A stretch of DNA of 55,541 nucleotides from positions 1 through 55,541 of the forward strand of contig USIX01000001.1 of assembly GCA_900554895.1 (NCBI GenBank), read 5' to 3'. The position numbers and the translations under genes were made by a program. Shown piece by piece: positions 1-9,090 of this stretch. Within the stretch, counting starts at the first letter, position 1. Each line of letters starts with the position of its first letter. This stretch comes from an uncultured Megamonas sp. GTDB lineage: Bacteria; Bacillota; Negativicutes; Selenomonadales; Selenomonadaceae. The notes beneath the pieces were generated by a model that worked only from the letters and a program-made list of their open reading frames with translations, did not search any database and was not told the origin of the DNA.

Positions 1-234
1 TATCATTATAGGTTTCCTTGTCACCCATATACGGCTCGATACTTTATATACTTTTCCACCCAAAGAAGATATTTCATTATCTAAAGAAGTTTTTTCATAT
101 CCATCTATAACAAAATCAAATTGAATTTTATTTCTGTCTATATTGCGATAATAGTTCATAATAACGGCTTCTACACCGCCGCCACATACAAAACCTATAA
201 TCTGCAATACCCTTATCGGTTTTTGTACACTCAT
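1..234 (-). CDS. Glycosyltransferase family 4, N-terminal part (cut by window edge)
   Basis: Only the first 78 codons are present; the gene runs off the left edge. The N-terminus reads MSVQKPIRVLQIIGF followed by CGGGVEAVIMNYYRNID, the pattern seen at the start of EpsF-like GT4 glycosyltransferases (Rossmann strand plus glycine-rich donor-side loop). It should transfer a sugar to the growing exopolysaccharide repeat unit on the cytoplasmic membrane face. The ATG lies 7 nt after the manC stop, with a weak GAAAG Shine-Dalgarno inside the manC end, so it is the fifth visible gene of the operon. Donor and acceptor sugars cannot be told from this fragment. Confidence 0.8.
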   Translation of the reverse strand, partial: MSVQKPIRVLQIIGFVCGGGVEAVIMNYYRNIDRNKIQFDFVIDGYEKTSLDNEISSLGGKVYKVSSRIWVTRKPIMI

Positions 235-241
235 TTTTAAT

Positions 242-1615
242 CTACTTTCTATTAAAAATCACAATATCATCATCATTAATATATTTACCTGACTGAACCT
301 CAATTATTACCAGCGGTATTTTCCCCGGATTTTCCAATTTATGCTTTACTCCCATTGGAATATATGTACTCTGATTTTCGGTAAATATACTTTCTTTATC
401 ATTAACCGTTATCTTGCCTGTACCGCTTATTACAGTCCAATGCTCACTGCGGTGATAGTGCATCTGCATAGTCAGACTTTCGCCCGGGTTCATCTCTACC
501 TTACGTACTCTGTAATCTTTTCCTTCTGTAAGTAATGTATATTTGCCCCAGCTACGGTACATGGTTACATTTTCTTTTGCTTCTTTTCTGTTTTCTTTTT
601 TTAGCTTCGTTACTACATCTTTTACTTTTTGCGATTGACCTTTTTTCGTAACGAGCAGTACATCTGGTGTATCGACAATCATGAGATTATCTAAATCAAT
701 CCCTGCAATCAGTCTTTCTTCACCGATTATCATGGTATCTGTACAGTTTTCGGTCAAAGTGTCGCCGATAAAAGCGTTGTTATTTTCATCGGATAAAACT
801 TCTGCTATGGCATCAAAACTGCCGATATCGTTCCAGTAGATATCCTGCATAGGCATCATCATCATTTTCTGAGATTTTTCTGCTACAGCATAGTCAATGG
901 AAATATTAGGCATTTGCGAGAAATTATTTTTCGTATATTCATATCCATGATTAATTATTTCCATTATTTCCGGCGTGAATTTGGTAAATTCATTCTGCAT
1001 TGTTTTTATGCTGAACATAAACATTCCGCTGTTCCAGAAATAATTACCGGCTTTAACATATTTTTCCGCTGTTTTAAAATCCGGCTTTTCCTTAAAGGAA
1101 ATAACTTTTACTGCTGTGTTTTCTTTATCTTTTGCTGCTTCTATGTAGCCGTAGCCTGTTTCCGGTTTTGTCGGCTTAATGCCTAGTGTTACTATATTTC
1201 CCTGTTTTGCCGTATTTTCTGCCTGCTTAATTAATCTTTGAAAATCATCTACAGGCTTAATCAAATGGTCGGAAGGGCTGATAAATAATACTTCATCTTC
1301 TGTGCATTTTAATTTATCCTTGCAGTAAACCTGCGCCAGTGCGATTGCTGGTGCAGTATTTCTGCCTGTCGGTTCCATTATGATATGCGCTTTTTCGGCA
1401 TTAATGGATTTTAATTCTGCTTTTACATGAAAAATATATTTTTCATTCGTTACAACAATAATATCTTCAGCTTTAACTAAACCGAGAAATCTTTCTGCCG
1501 TCTGTGCAAGCAGCGATTTATCGCCGATTACGTGTAAAAACTGCTTCGGATAACATTCACGCGATAAAGGAAACAGCCTTGTTCCGCCGCCTCCGGCAAG
1601 TATTACAATTTTCAC
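242..1615 (-). CDS. manC: Mannose-1-phosphate guanylyltransferase / mannose-6-phosphate isomerase (ManC/AlgA type)
   Basis: A 457-residue bifunctional enzyme making GDP-mannose: the N-terminal nucleotidyltransferase domain (about 1-290) opens with KIVILAGGGGTRLFPLS, the GGGGTRLFPLS pyrophosphorylase signature, and keeps the metal/sugar stretch FISPSDH. The C-terminal part (about 340-457) is a type II phosphomannose isomerase cupin with the MHYHRSEHW stretch. The start is set to GTG at 1615 because AAAGGAG lies 10 nt upstream and the protein then begins exactly at the family's N-terminus; the longer ORF would extend into the preceding gene. The start lies 2 nt after the stop of the sugar transferase, so translation is probably coupled. 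It supplies GDP-mannose (or GDP-fucose/rhamnose precursors) for the polysaccharide. Confidence 0.93.
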   Translation of the reverse strand: MKIVILAGGGGTRLFPLSRECYPKQFLHVIGDKSLLAQTAERFLGLVKAEDIIVVTNEKYIFHVKAELKSINAEKAHIIMEPTGRNTAPAIALAQVYCKDKLKCTEDEVLFISPSDHLIKPVDDFQRLIKQAENTAKQGNIVTLGIKPTKPETGYGYIEAAKDKENTAVKVISFKEKPDFKTAEKYVKAGNYFWNSGMFMFSIKTMQNEFTKFTPEIMEIINHGYEYTKNNFSQMPNISIDYAVAEKSQKMMMMPMQDIYWNDIGSFDAIAEVLSDENNNAFIGDTLTENCTDTMIIGEERLIAGIDLDNLMIVDTPDVLLVTKKGQSQKVKDVVTKLKKENRKEAKENVTMYRSWGKYTLLTEGKDYRVRKVEMNPGESLTMQMHYHRSEHWTVISGTGKITVNDKESIFTENQSTYIPMGVKHKLENPGKIPLVIIEVQSGKYINDDDIVIFNRK

Positions 1616-1617
1616 TA

Positions 1618-3039
1618 TTAATACGCTCCTTTTTCTGCAAATACGGCTTTTAATGTCTGCCAAAGTATCATAATATCAAGCCATACAGACCAGTTTCTCA
1701 CATACCAGCTGTCCATCTGCACTCTTTCTTCGTAACTTACATCACTTCTACCGCTGCACTGCCAGATACCGGCAATTCCCGGTTTTACCATTAAATAATC
1801 GTCAATATGACTGCCGTATCTCTTCATTTCTTCTTTAATTATCGGACGCGGCCCGACAAGGCTCATCTCGCCTTTTAATACATTGAAAATCTGCGGCAGT
1901 TCATCAAGACTTGTTCTGCGCAAAAATGCACCGGATTTTGTAATGCGCGGATCGTTTTTTAATTTAAAGTCTCTTTCCCATTCGGCTCTCGCCTGCGGAT
2001 CGTTTTTTAATAGTTCTTCCAGTTTTTCTTTGGCATCTACACACATAGAGCGAAATTTATAACACGGAAATTCTTTTCCGTCTTTTCCCACTCGCATATG
2101 TTTGAAAATAATCGGTCCTGGAGAATCTTTGTAAATCCATATTGCAATACACAGTAAAATCGGCGAAATACAGATAGTGCCTACCACGGTTAAAACCATG
2201 TCAAATATATATTTGAGTATTTTATTGCGTTTTAATGCCAGATTGTTTTTTACAGTCATTAACAATATATTTTCCATAGGCAGTTTATTTATTTCCAAAT
2301 TGGCTATAGGTATATTGGATAAATTCGGTGTGAAGATTATATTTTTAACAAGCGGCTGAATATCCGTTACGACTTTTGCCATTTTGTCCATATTTACCGA
2401 CGAAATTATTATTGTTTTTACTTTTGTTTTTTCAATGAAGTTCTTAGTCTTTTCAATATCGCTGTCATAACTGTCGGCAAAATTACCGCTTATTACACCC
2501 AATACTCTGACACCGAAACAATTATTATGTTTTAAATACTGTATAAGTGTTTTTGTCTGTTCATTTGCACCAATAAATAAAACAGGTTCTTTTAAAATAT
2601 TTAATTTATTGCATATCGCTATGATAATCTGATTTACAACACAGATTAAAATAAATGACACGATAAACAGCATGATGACAAACATTCTCGATAAATCATT
2701 TATACTGTGAATTAAATACAAAATGAATATTGCTGCTACCGTGGCGTAAAACACGGCGCAGAAAATATTCTTCACCGTTTCAAAATACGGTATCATGCGT
2801 TTATGCGCTCCTGCTTTAAACAGGAAAAAAATAAATACAGCAGGTATCCAAAAATAGAAATACATCTTCGGTATAACGAGATTAAATTTATCTTCCAAAA
2901 TAAAATTTGTCAGTTCCCAGACAAGTTTTTCAGACAGAATAATCGCTATATAATCTCCTATTACCGTAATAACAGGAATTATATAATGCGCAATATAATC
3001 CGATTTAACCGCTTGTTCCTGTAAAAATCTGGCATTCAT
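1618..3039 (-). CDS. Undecaprenyl-phosphate sugar-1-phosphate transferase (WbaP/polyisoprenyl-phosphate glycosyl-1-phosphate transferase)
   Basis: A 473-residue membrane enzyme that starts each polysaccharide repeat unit by moving a hexose-1-phosphate onto undecaprenyl phosphate. The N-terminal half has several hydrophobic helices (about 15-135) and a CoA-binding-like/Rossmann segment; the C-terminal catalytic domain has the family blocks FKHMRVGKDG, YKFRSMCVDA, RRTSLDELPQIFNVLKGEMS, LVGPRPI and KPGIAGIWQCSGRSDVSYEER. ATG at 3039 is preferred over TTG three bases upstream because GGGAG is 9 nt away. It sits 38 nt after the Wzz-like gene and 2 nt before manC. Whether the substrate is UDP-galactose or UDP-glucose is not decided by these motifs. 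Confidence 0.93.
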   Translation of the reverse strand: MNARFLQEQAVKSDYIAHYIIPVITVIGDYIAIILSEKLVWELTNFILEDKFNLVIPKMYFYFWIPAVFIFFLFKAGAHKRMIPYFETVKNIFCAVFYATVAAIFILYLIHSINDLSRMFVIMLFIVSFILICVVNQIIIAICNKLNILKEPVLFIGANEQTKTLIQYLKHNNCFGVRVLGVISGNFADSYDSDIEKTKNFIEKTKVKTIIISSVNMDKMAKVVTDIQPLVKNIIFTPNLSNIPIANLEINKLPMENILLMTVKNNLALKRNKILKYIFDMVLTVVGTICISPILLCIAIWIYKDSPGPIIFKHMRVGKDGKEFPCYKFRSMCVDAKEKLEELLKNDPQARAEWERDFKLKNDPRITKSGAFLRRTSLDELPQIFNVLKGEMSLVGPRPIIKEEMKRYGSHIDDYLMVKPGIAGIWQCSGRSDVSYEERVQMDSWYVRNWSVWLDIMILWQTLKAVFAEKGAY

Positions 3040-3077
3040 CAAATTTCACTCCCACTGCATTTACTTCTCCTTAAAAT

Positions 3078-4448
3078 TTATAAACTATAACGTTTATTAT
3101 ATACATATAAGATATATCCACATGAAATCATTACACCAAGAACTAAACCAATTGCCGCAACAACTTTTTTTACTGGTTTTGCCGGCATATCTTCTCTTGG
3201 CAGATTTGCTTCGTCAATCACTTGAATATCCATATATTCCTGTGCTTCCTGTACTCTCGTATTTTCATATGTTTTTACCAGATTAGTATATACTTCCGTA
3301 GTAATACTCTGTTCTCTGGCAAGTCTTACATATTCCACGCTATCGGCAGATAATGTATTAAGACTTTGTTCCACTTCCGCCTGTTTTGCCGTAATAGCTT
3401 CAAGTGAAGCATTATCTACAGCAATAGCCGTTTCCGTATTTACTTTACTTTTTAGCAAATCTCCTTGAACCGGACTCAAAGATACACTTTGCGAATTTAA
3501 AGCATTACTTATTTCATTGCTCAACGACTGATTTAATTCATCAAGTTCCCTACGACAACGGATTACATCAGGATGTTCTTCTGTAAAACGCTGCTCTAAT
3601 CCCACAAGTTCTACTCGCTTATTGACAATTGCCGTTCGTATATTTCTTATCGCATCATCTTCCGCTACATTAGTATCAGCAAGAGCCGCATTCTGCTCAG
3701 AAAGCTGGGCATTTACATTGGCAAGTTTTGCCGTATTGGCTTCAATACTGGCTCTTGTCTGCGCTACAGCCGTATCATAGTTATTTAACTGATTAATTAA
3801 TAATTTATCTTGATCGGAAGGTGAATAAATACCTTTTTCCTGTTGATAAGCGGCAAGTTTATTTTCCGCCGTTTCCATTTCCTCTTTGGCAATAGTTACA
3901 CGGTCATTCAAAAATTTAAGCATAATAGAATTATCTTCTTTATTCAGATTATTCATCAACACTAAGAAGTTATCCACTACTGACTGAGAAACCATTTGCG
4001 CTTCTTCCGGTGTTTTACCATAACCCGAAATAGCAATTAAATCCGTATTTTTAGTATTAACGATTTCCAAATATTTCTTTATGAAATCATCTAATTTCAT
4101 CTTTTCTTTATCTTCTTCGTCTAAATCTACTTTAGCAATAATCGGTTCCACTACTACACGTGATTTCATCATTTCTATATATGACTCTGGTGTTCCCGTA
4201 CTATTTACACCCGCATTTATTCCTAAACTTCCCGCTAATGCAGCATATCCTGATAAAGTAGAATTCTGCCCTTTTATTCTCACCAGACTGGTTGATTCAT
4301 ATGTTTTCGGCAGTACAAAAGCAAGTATCGTAGCAATTACAGTACAAATTACTATAATCGGGATTATTACTTTTTTCTTTTCTTTTGCTATTGCAAATAA
4401 TTTCCTTAAATCAATACTCTCTTCATTATTTGTATTATTAATATCCAC
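3078..4448 (-). CDS. Wzz/GumC-family polysaccharide co-polymerase (chain-length determinant)
   Basis: A 456-residue inner-membrane protein with the co-polymerase layout: TM helix near 28-50, a long periplasmic region rich in heptad-like Gln/Glu/Ala-Lys stretches (about 160-400, coiled coil), and a second TM near 430-450 preceded by the proline-rich LPREDMPAKPVKK. No BY-kinase domain follows the second TM, so any partner tyrosine kinase is encoded elsewhere or absent. It should set chain length and link assembly to the outer-membrane exporter encoded just upstream. The start is GTG with AAGGAGGAG about 6 nt away, 12 nt after the preceding stop. Confidence 0.92.
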   Translation of the reverse strand: MDINNTNNEESIDLRKLFAIAKEKKKVIIPIIVICTVIATILAFVLPKTYESTSLVRIKGQNSTLSGYAALAGSLGINAGVNSTGTPESYIEMMKSRVVVEPIIAKVDLDEEDKEKMKLDDFIKKYLEIVNTKNTDLIAISGYGKTPEEAQMVSQSVVDNFLVLMNNLNKEDNSIMLKFLNDRVTIAKEEMETAENKLAAYQQEKGIYSPSDQDKLLINQLNNYDTAVAQTRASIEANTAKLANVNAQLSEQNAALADTNVAEDDAIRNIRTAIVNKRVELVGLEQRFTEEHPDVIRCRRELDELNQSLSNEISNALNSQSVSLSPVQGDLLKSKVNTETAIAVDNASLEAITAKQAEVEQSLNTLSADSVEYVRLAREQSITTEVYTNLVKTYENTRVQEAQEYMDIQVIDEANLPREDMPAKPVKKVVAAIGLVLGVMISCGYILYVYNKRYSL

Positions 4449-4460
4449 GCTGTCTCCTCC

Positions 4461-5213
4461 TTAATCCGTAATTGCTTTATAAGTATTGTAAACATTAAGA
4501 AGCGGCAATATATCCTGATGGAAGTCGATTTTGTTGGATTTTGGAATAAAAATAATGTCACCGTCTTCCAAAGCAAAATTCTGTGTTATATCATGTTTTT
4601 CTATATAATCCTTAATATTGGCTTCTTTTACGTACATAGTTCCGTCAATTATACGGAGAACTTGCGCTTTCTTTATGCGTCCATATGTAGTAACCCAGCC
4701 AGCTTTGGATATGGCATTCGTTACATTCATATCATCAGAAGAAAGTTCCACTGTTCCCGGATTATTTACCTCCCCCAAAACCTGCACTTTTCTCGGTCCG
4801 TAGGAATTAACCATTACCGACATATCCGGTATCTTCAAATACTTGCTGAATTTATCCGTAAGTACCTGTTTAGCTTCTTCCAATGTAAGACCTGCAAGTT
4901 TTACCGAACCGGCATACGGTAGATTGACGTAGCCGTCAGTTCCTATCATTATATTATCCAGTCCCTGTGCATCGCGAAAACCGATTATACGCACGGAAAT
5001 CGTATCGTATTTATATAAACGGTAATGTTCGTTATAATCCGATATTGATTTTATAGCCGCTGGTTTAAATACAGCTGTATCAGATTTTTCCATTATCACT
5101 GGAACAGTACTCAAAGCTGTATAATCCTCCGTTTCTGTAGCTGCAAAGGCAGTAGTGGATAACAGAGATATCAAGACTGCTGTTGCTGCTGTTTTCTTAT
5201 AATTCTTATACAT
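4461..5213 (-). CDS. Wza-like polysaccharide export protein (Poly_export + SLBB)
   Basis: A 250-residue secreted protein, first gene of the operon. A signal peptide (about 1-24, ending TTAFA) leads into a Poly_export domain (YRLYKYDTISVRI ... GTDGYVNLPYAGSVKLAGLTLEEA) and one SLBB domain (VQVLGEVNNPGTVEL). No lipobox cysteine is present and the protein is shorter than E. coli Wza, so it probably lacks the outer-membrane helix and acts as a periplasmic or minimal export ring. Such a protein fits a cell with an outer membrane. GGAGG lies 7 nt before the ATG. Confidence 0.92.
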   Translation of the reverse strand: MYKNYKKTAATAVLISLLSTTAFAATETEDYTALSTVPVIMEKSDTAVFKPAAIKSISDYNEHYRLYKYDTISVRIIGFRDAQGLDNIMIGTDGYVNLPYAGSVKLAGLTLEEAKQVLTDKFSKYLKIPDMSVMVNSYGPRKVQVLGEVNNPGTVELSSDDMNVTNAISKAGWVTTYGRIKKAQVLRIIDGTMYVKEANIKDYIEKHDITQNFALEDGDIIFIPKSNKIDFHQDILPLLNVYNTYKAITD

Positions 5214-5322
5214 AAATTAACCTCCATATTATTTATAAAATCCTCTACCTCCCTCATTTTATTTTGAGTGAAGTATATATTATTTACTTCTCCTTTTAAT
5301 AAAAAGGAACTTTTTTAAGTTT

Positions 5323-5351
5323 ATTCTATACACATAACTATCATTCGTCAA
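5323..5351 (-). promoter_or_regulatory. Promoter of the polysaccharide operon
   Basis: On the minus strand a TTGACG -35 (5346-5351) and TAGAAT -10 (5323-5328) are separated by exactly 17 bp. The predicted transcript has a leader of about 100 nt before the export-protein ATG at 5213. No JUMPstart-like element was seen. Confidence 0.75.
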
Positions 5352-5421
5352 GTTTTAAATTTAAAGCCCGCTTCATCCCAATCAGACTGTACCTGTTAGT
5401 ATCGATATATGTACTGTAAAG

Positions 5422-5455
5422 AAAATCTCCGGCAAAACAATCTGCCGGAGATTTT
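5422..5455 (-). terminator. Intrinsic terminator of the nhaC-like gene
   Basis: A perfect 13-bp stem (5422-5434 with 5443-5455, core TCTCCGGCA) and 8-nt loop just after the antiporter stop. It separates that gene from the polysaccharide promoter downstream on the same strand. Confidence 0.85.
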
Positions 5456-5459
5456 TATT

Positions 5460-6950
5460 TTATGCCTTCATCAGGAATTTATAAATATAACCCATGGCAC
5501 ACAGTAAAACAATTAAGCCTGCACCGAAACCTGCAATACCGCTGTCTGCTATACCGGCTACCAGATAACCGATAAATGAACAGGAAGCTACCACTATTAC
5601 ATACGGTATCTGCGTATTAACATGGTCAAGATGGTGGCATTGCGCACCAGCGGAAGCGAGTATCGTCGTATCTGAAATCGGTGATACATGGTCGCCGCCG
5701 ACAGCACCGGCCAAAACAGCAGCTACTGTAACAACTAAAAGGTTCGGGTCATTCGGCACAACAGCAAGAGCAATCGGAATTAAAATACCGAATGTTCCCC
5801 AGGATGTACCGGTAGCAAAACCGAGACCCAATGCTACTATAAAGAAAATTGCCGGCATAAACATGCCTACTGTAGCATTGTTGCTGACAATACCGCCTAC
5901 ATAACCGCCGATGTTGAGATATTCTTCACCGCATACGCCGGATAAGCTCCAGGCAAGACACAAGATGAAAATCGCCGGCGTCATAGCTCTGAAGCCCTGA
6001 TTGAAACATTCACAGAATTTGCCGAAACGAAGCACGCCGCGCGGTACATAAAGCAGAAAAATAAATACAAGCGCAATAAACGAACCGATTACAAGACCTC
6101 TCGCCGATTCGCAGTTGGCAAAGGCATCAGACACGGATGCGCCTTCCAGAATACCGCCTGTATAGAGCATACCGAAGATACAGCCGCCAATCAATACGAT
6201 AAGCGGAAGCAGTAAATCGAAAATTTTACCGTTGCCGACTATGCTCATGCCGTCATCTTCTTTATATTCATCCGGAATAACGAGTTTACCGCCGCTTTTG
6301 CGTTCCAATGCCGCCATTGTGGCAAAATCCTTGCCTGTAAAAATTAAAAACAACATGAAAAAGATTGTGAACCATGCATATAAATTAACCGGAATTGTCT
6401 GTAAAAACAATGCAAATCCGTCAATATCACTGCTTTCCGGAAGAGAAGAGCTTACCGCCGCCGCCCAGCTGGAAACAGGAGCAATTATACAAATCGGTGC
6501 TGCTGTCGCATCGATAATATACGCAAGTTTGGCTCTTGTTACATTGAATTTATCCGTGACAGGACGCATTACCGTACCTACTGTTAAACAGTTGAAATAA
6601 TCATCAATAAAAATAACTACACCTAAAAGTGCCGTAACGAGCAGAGAACTGCGTTTTCCCTTAATTACATGTGCCGCCCATTCACCGTAAGCTCTGGAAG
6701 CGCCGGAGCGGGCAATCGCTGCTACAACAATACCCAATAAGACCAAAAATACGAGGATGTAAACATTTCCTCCGACACTATTTGCCATAATTGAAAATAA
6801 TGTATCAATCGAAGCCAATAGGTCAAAACCCGTGAACATCATTGCACCGACAAAAATACCGACTATAAGCGACATATACACTTCTTTTGTGATTAAGGCA
6901 AGTGCAATCGTTATTATCGGAGGTACCAATGACCATACCGTTTCTACCAT
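5460..6950 (-). CDS. nhaC: NhaC-family Na+/H+ (or related) antiporter
   Basis: A 496-residue polytopic membrane protein with about 11-13 hydrophobic segments. Conserved stretches such as LFIDDYFNCLTVGTVMRPVTDK and GTSWGTFGILIPIALAV, then GGDHVSPISDTT, are those of NhaC/YheL-type transporters in the ion transporter superfamily. The start is ATG at 6950 (MVETVWSLVPP); the 29 codons upstream in the longest ORF are charged, precede the GGA Shine-Dalgarno and overlap the promoter region. It stands alone between two terminators. The exported solute could be Na+ or an exchanged organic solute, as in malate-lactate antiporters of the same family. Confidence 0.88.
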   Translation of the reverse strand: MVETVWSLVPPIITIALALITKEVYMSLIVGIFVGAMMFTGFDLLASIDTLFSIMANSVGGNVYILVFLVLLGIVVAAIARSGASRAYGEWAAHVIKGKRSSLLVTALLGVVIFIDDYFNCLTVGTVMRPVTDKFNVTRAKLAYIIDATAAPICIIAPVSSWAAAVSSSLPESSDIDGFALFLQTIPVNLYAWFTIFFMLFLIFTGKDFATMAALERKSGGKLVIPDEYKEDDGMSIVGNGKIFDLLLPLIVLIGGCIFGMLYTGGILEGASVSDAFANCESARGLVIGSFIALVFIFLLYVPRGVLRFGKFCECFNQGFRAMTPAIFILCLAWSLSGVCGEEYLNIGGYVGGIVSNNATVGMFMPAIFFIVALGLGFATGTSWGTFGILIPIALAVVPNDPNLLVVTVAAVLAGAVGGDHVSPISDTTILASAGAQCHHLDHVNTQIPYVIVVASCSFIGYLVAGIADSGIAGFGAGLIVLLCAMGYIYKFLMKA

Positions 6951-7026
6951 GAAAAATACAATCCTTTCTTTTCTTTTTTTGAAAATAACAGATTTATTAT
7001 ACCACCTATATATAATGAAGAAAACT

Positions 7027-7062
7027 AAAAAATGCACCCGGATTATCCTGAGTGCATTTTTT
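7027..7062 (-). terminator. Intrinsic terminator of pepD
   Basis: On the minus strand an 11-bp stem AAAAAATGCAC / GTGCATTTTTT encloses a small GGA/TCC inner pairing and starts 3 nt after the pepD stop. Confidence 0.8.
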
Positions 7063-7065
7063 TAT

Positions 7066-8511
7066 TTATTTATCCAGTTTTTCCACAATACCCTGAATGA
7101 GTTTTACATGCGGTACAAGTGTTTTAAGTTCCAGATGTTCATTCGGGCTGTGAATGTCTATATTGTTCGGTCCTATGGATATCATATCCAAATGCGGATT
7201 TTTCGCATAGAAATGACTGCATTCAAGACCGGCATGGATAGCTTTTGCCTGCATATCATAGCCATTTTGTTCTTTAAATGTATTAAGTGCCACTTCTTTA
7301 AGCACGCTGCCTGGATTTGCTGGCCATCCCGGTGCCGGTTCTGCTAAAACAACACGTACTCCGCAGCGTTTGCCGAGCTGTTTATAAATATTGGTGATTT
7401 CCTCTACCAGAATATCCACGGAGCTGCGCGGGAAAGCATAAATTATTACATGATTTTCACGTGTTACGACAGGACCGATATTGGCGGAAAGCTCCACTAA
7501 ATCCTTTTCCGTCTGCGACATTTTAAGTACGCCCGTCATGCTCAGATTAATGAAATCCACTACACTGCGCATATCATCATCGGACATGACTTTTTGCGGA
7601 AGCTCGCACGGCTTGCAGATTACTTCAAAAGTTTTTTCCGTATGACCGTATGCCTCTTTCAAATACTTATTGATTTTTGCTACAACGACATTGAATACTT
7701 TAACGTCGGAAAGCGGTGTCGTAAATACAAATGTGGCTTCGGACGGAATTACGTTTCTGGCTTTATAGCTGTTGAAGCTTGCCAGTTCCATTTCCGTTTT
7801 TCTGCCGATAAACGATATAGCCTGAGCCGCCACTTTTACAGCATTGGCATAACCGCTGTTGATAGCTTCGCCTGAATGACCGCCATGCAGACCTTTTATC
7901 GTGAATTCATAAGCAAAGCGATGTTCCGGCTTATGCCATTTGACGCGACGTTCTGCATCAATATTAACACTGCCTGCACTGGATATTGTGAGTACATCGA
8001 AATCTTCCGAGTCGCAATTTATTAAATATTTTGCATCTGCCAAATATTTATCATCAAGTGCTTTAGCTCCACTCATGCCCTGTTCTTCATCCACCGTGAA
8101 AATCGCACGGATAGGACCATGCTGAAAATCCTGCTGCAGTAAAAACATTATTGCGGATACGCCGATACCGTCATCAGCTCCAAGACTTGTGCCGTCGGCA
8201 CGCAGATATTCACCGTCATTGATAATTTTTATCGGGCTTGTTACAGGATTGTAAATAACGCCTTCTTTTGCCACGCAAACCATATCCATATGACCCTGAA
8301 GAATTACGCGCGGCCAGTTTTCACAGCCCGGTGCAGCTTTTTTATCGATGATTAGATTATGTTTTTCATCCTGAACGACATCACAACCGAATGATAAAGC
8401 ACGCTGTTTCAAAAAATCACTTATCTGTTTTTCACAGTTGGACGGACGGGGAATAGCCGCCATATTGGCAAATTCCGCCAGAACGCCATCCATTATTTCT
8501 TTATCTGTCAT
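7066..8511 (-). CDS. pepD: Aminoacyl-histidine dipeptidase (Xaa-His dipeptidase, peptidase M20C)
   Basis: A 481-residue cytoplasmic metallodipeptidase that hydrolyses short peptides. The dizinc M20 motifs are present: LQGHMDMVCV, DGTSLGADDGIGV with the bridging Asp, TVDEEQGMSGA with the catalytic Glu, NCDSED, and a final His in GLECSHFYAK. The lid domain contains the GLHGGHSG motif. ATG at 8511 is chosen over the GTG at 8520 because that GTG is itself part of the AGGGGTGA Shine-Dalgarno. Full length for PepD. Monocistronic, with its own promoter and terminator. Confidence 0.93.
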   Translation of the reverse strand: MTDKEIMDGVLAEFANMAAIPRPSNCEKQISDFLKQRALSFGCDVVQDEKHNLIIDKKAAPGCENWPRVILQGHMDMVCVAKEGVIYNPVTSPIKIINDGEYLRADGTSLGADDGIGVSAIMFLLQQDFQHGPIRAIFTVDEEQGMSGAKALDDKYLADAKYLINCDSEDFDVLTISSAGSVNIDAERRVKWHKPEHRFAYEFTIKGLHGGHSGEAINSGYANAVKVAAQAISFIGRKTEMELASFNSYKARNVIPSEATFVFTTPLSDVKVFNVVVAKINKYLKEAYGHTEKTFEVICKPCELPQKVMSDDDMRSVVDFINLSMTGVLKMSQTEKDLVELSANIGPVVTRENHVIIYAFPRSSVDILVEEITNIYKQLGKRCGVRVVLAEPAPGWPANPGSVLKEVALNTFKEQNGYDMQAKAIHAGLECSHFYAKNPHLDMISIGPNNIDIHSPNEHLELKTLVPHVKLIQGIVEKLDK

Positions 8512-8543
8512 TTTCTTCACCCCTGTATCTTATTCTACCTCTT

Positions 8544-8572
8544 ATTATATCAATGCTTTTTACTACTTGCAA
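8544..8572 (-). promoter_or_regulatory. pepD promoter
   Basis: Minus-strand TTGCAA (8567-8572), 17-bp spacer, TATAAT (8544-8549), about 33 nt upstream of the chosen pepD ATG. Confidence 0.7.
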
Positions 8573-8583
8573 AGAAAACAGGC

Positions 8584-8617
8584 AAAAAAAGAAGGCTACC
8601 TTATAAATAAGATAGCC
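8584..8617 (-). terminator. Terminator of the amtB-glnK operon
   Basis: Minus-strand hairpin built on GGCTA(T)CTTAT / ATAAG(G)TAGCC (8594-8617) followed by a run of seven T (8584-8590). A second imperfect hairpin without T-tract (8635-8662) lies between it and the glnK stop. Confidence 0.8.
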
Positions 8618-8675
8618 GTTCTGTTTATAATGATAATTTCCTCAGGGGAAGTGAGGGAAATTACATCATGCTGTT

Positions 8676-9038
8676 TTAAGCTTCATCATCGGTAATAGCT
8701 TTATCACCCATGGTACCGGTGCGGATACGCATGGCGTTTTCCACATCATAGACGAATATTTTGCCGTCGCCGATATGTCCGGTCTGCAAGGCTTTACGAG
8801 CCGTTTCCAGAACTTTATCCACTGGAACTTCGCATACTACCGTTTCTATCTTCACTTTCGGTACAAGATTTACAGCATACTGGCGGCCGCGGTAGACTTC
8901 CGTCTGGCCTTTTTGCAGGCCGCAGCCGTATACCTGACTAACTGTCATTCCCTGTACGCCTATAGCGTTTAAAGCTTCTTTTAAGTCCTCCAGCTTATTG
9001 GCACGGGTTATAATTTCTATTTTGGTAATTTTACGCAT
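8676..9038 (-). CDS. glnK: Nitrogen regulatory protein P-II (GlnK/GlnB)
   Basis: A 120-residue P-II signal protein that reads 2-oxoglutarate, ATP and ADP and blocks the ammonium channel or other targets. The T-loop GCGLQKGQTEVYRGRQYAVN keeps the tyrosine equivalent to E. coli Tyr51 (here Tyr54); the B-loop TGHIGDGKIFV and C-terminal RIRTG are present. Compared with typical GlnB there is a 3-residue N-terminal shift and the loop residue before Tyr is Gln instead of Glu. It lies 52 nt after amtB on the same strand, the usual amtB-glnK arrangement, hence the symbol glnK. AGGGG is 8 nt from the ATG. Confidence 0.94.
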   Translation of the reverse strand: MRKITKIEIITRANKLEDLKEALNAIGVQGMTVSQVYGCGLQKGQTEVYRGRQYAVNLVPKVKIETVVCEVPVDKVLETARKALQTGHIGDGKIFVYDVENAMRIRTGTMGDKAITDDEA

Positions 9039-9090
9039 TGCTAATGCCCCTTTCTCTTTTTACTACTACTAAATCTTAACACAGTTACAT

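Noticed and set aside
8635..8662. Second terminator of glnK
   Set aside because: The hairpin lacks a T-tract; the one at 8584-8617 is the likely terminator.
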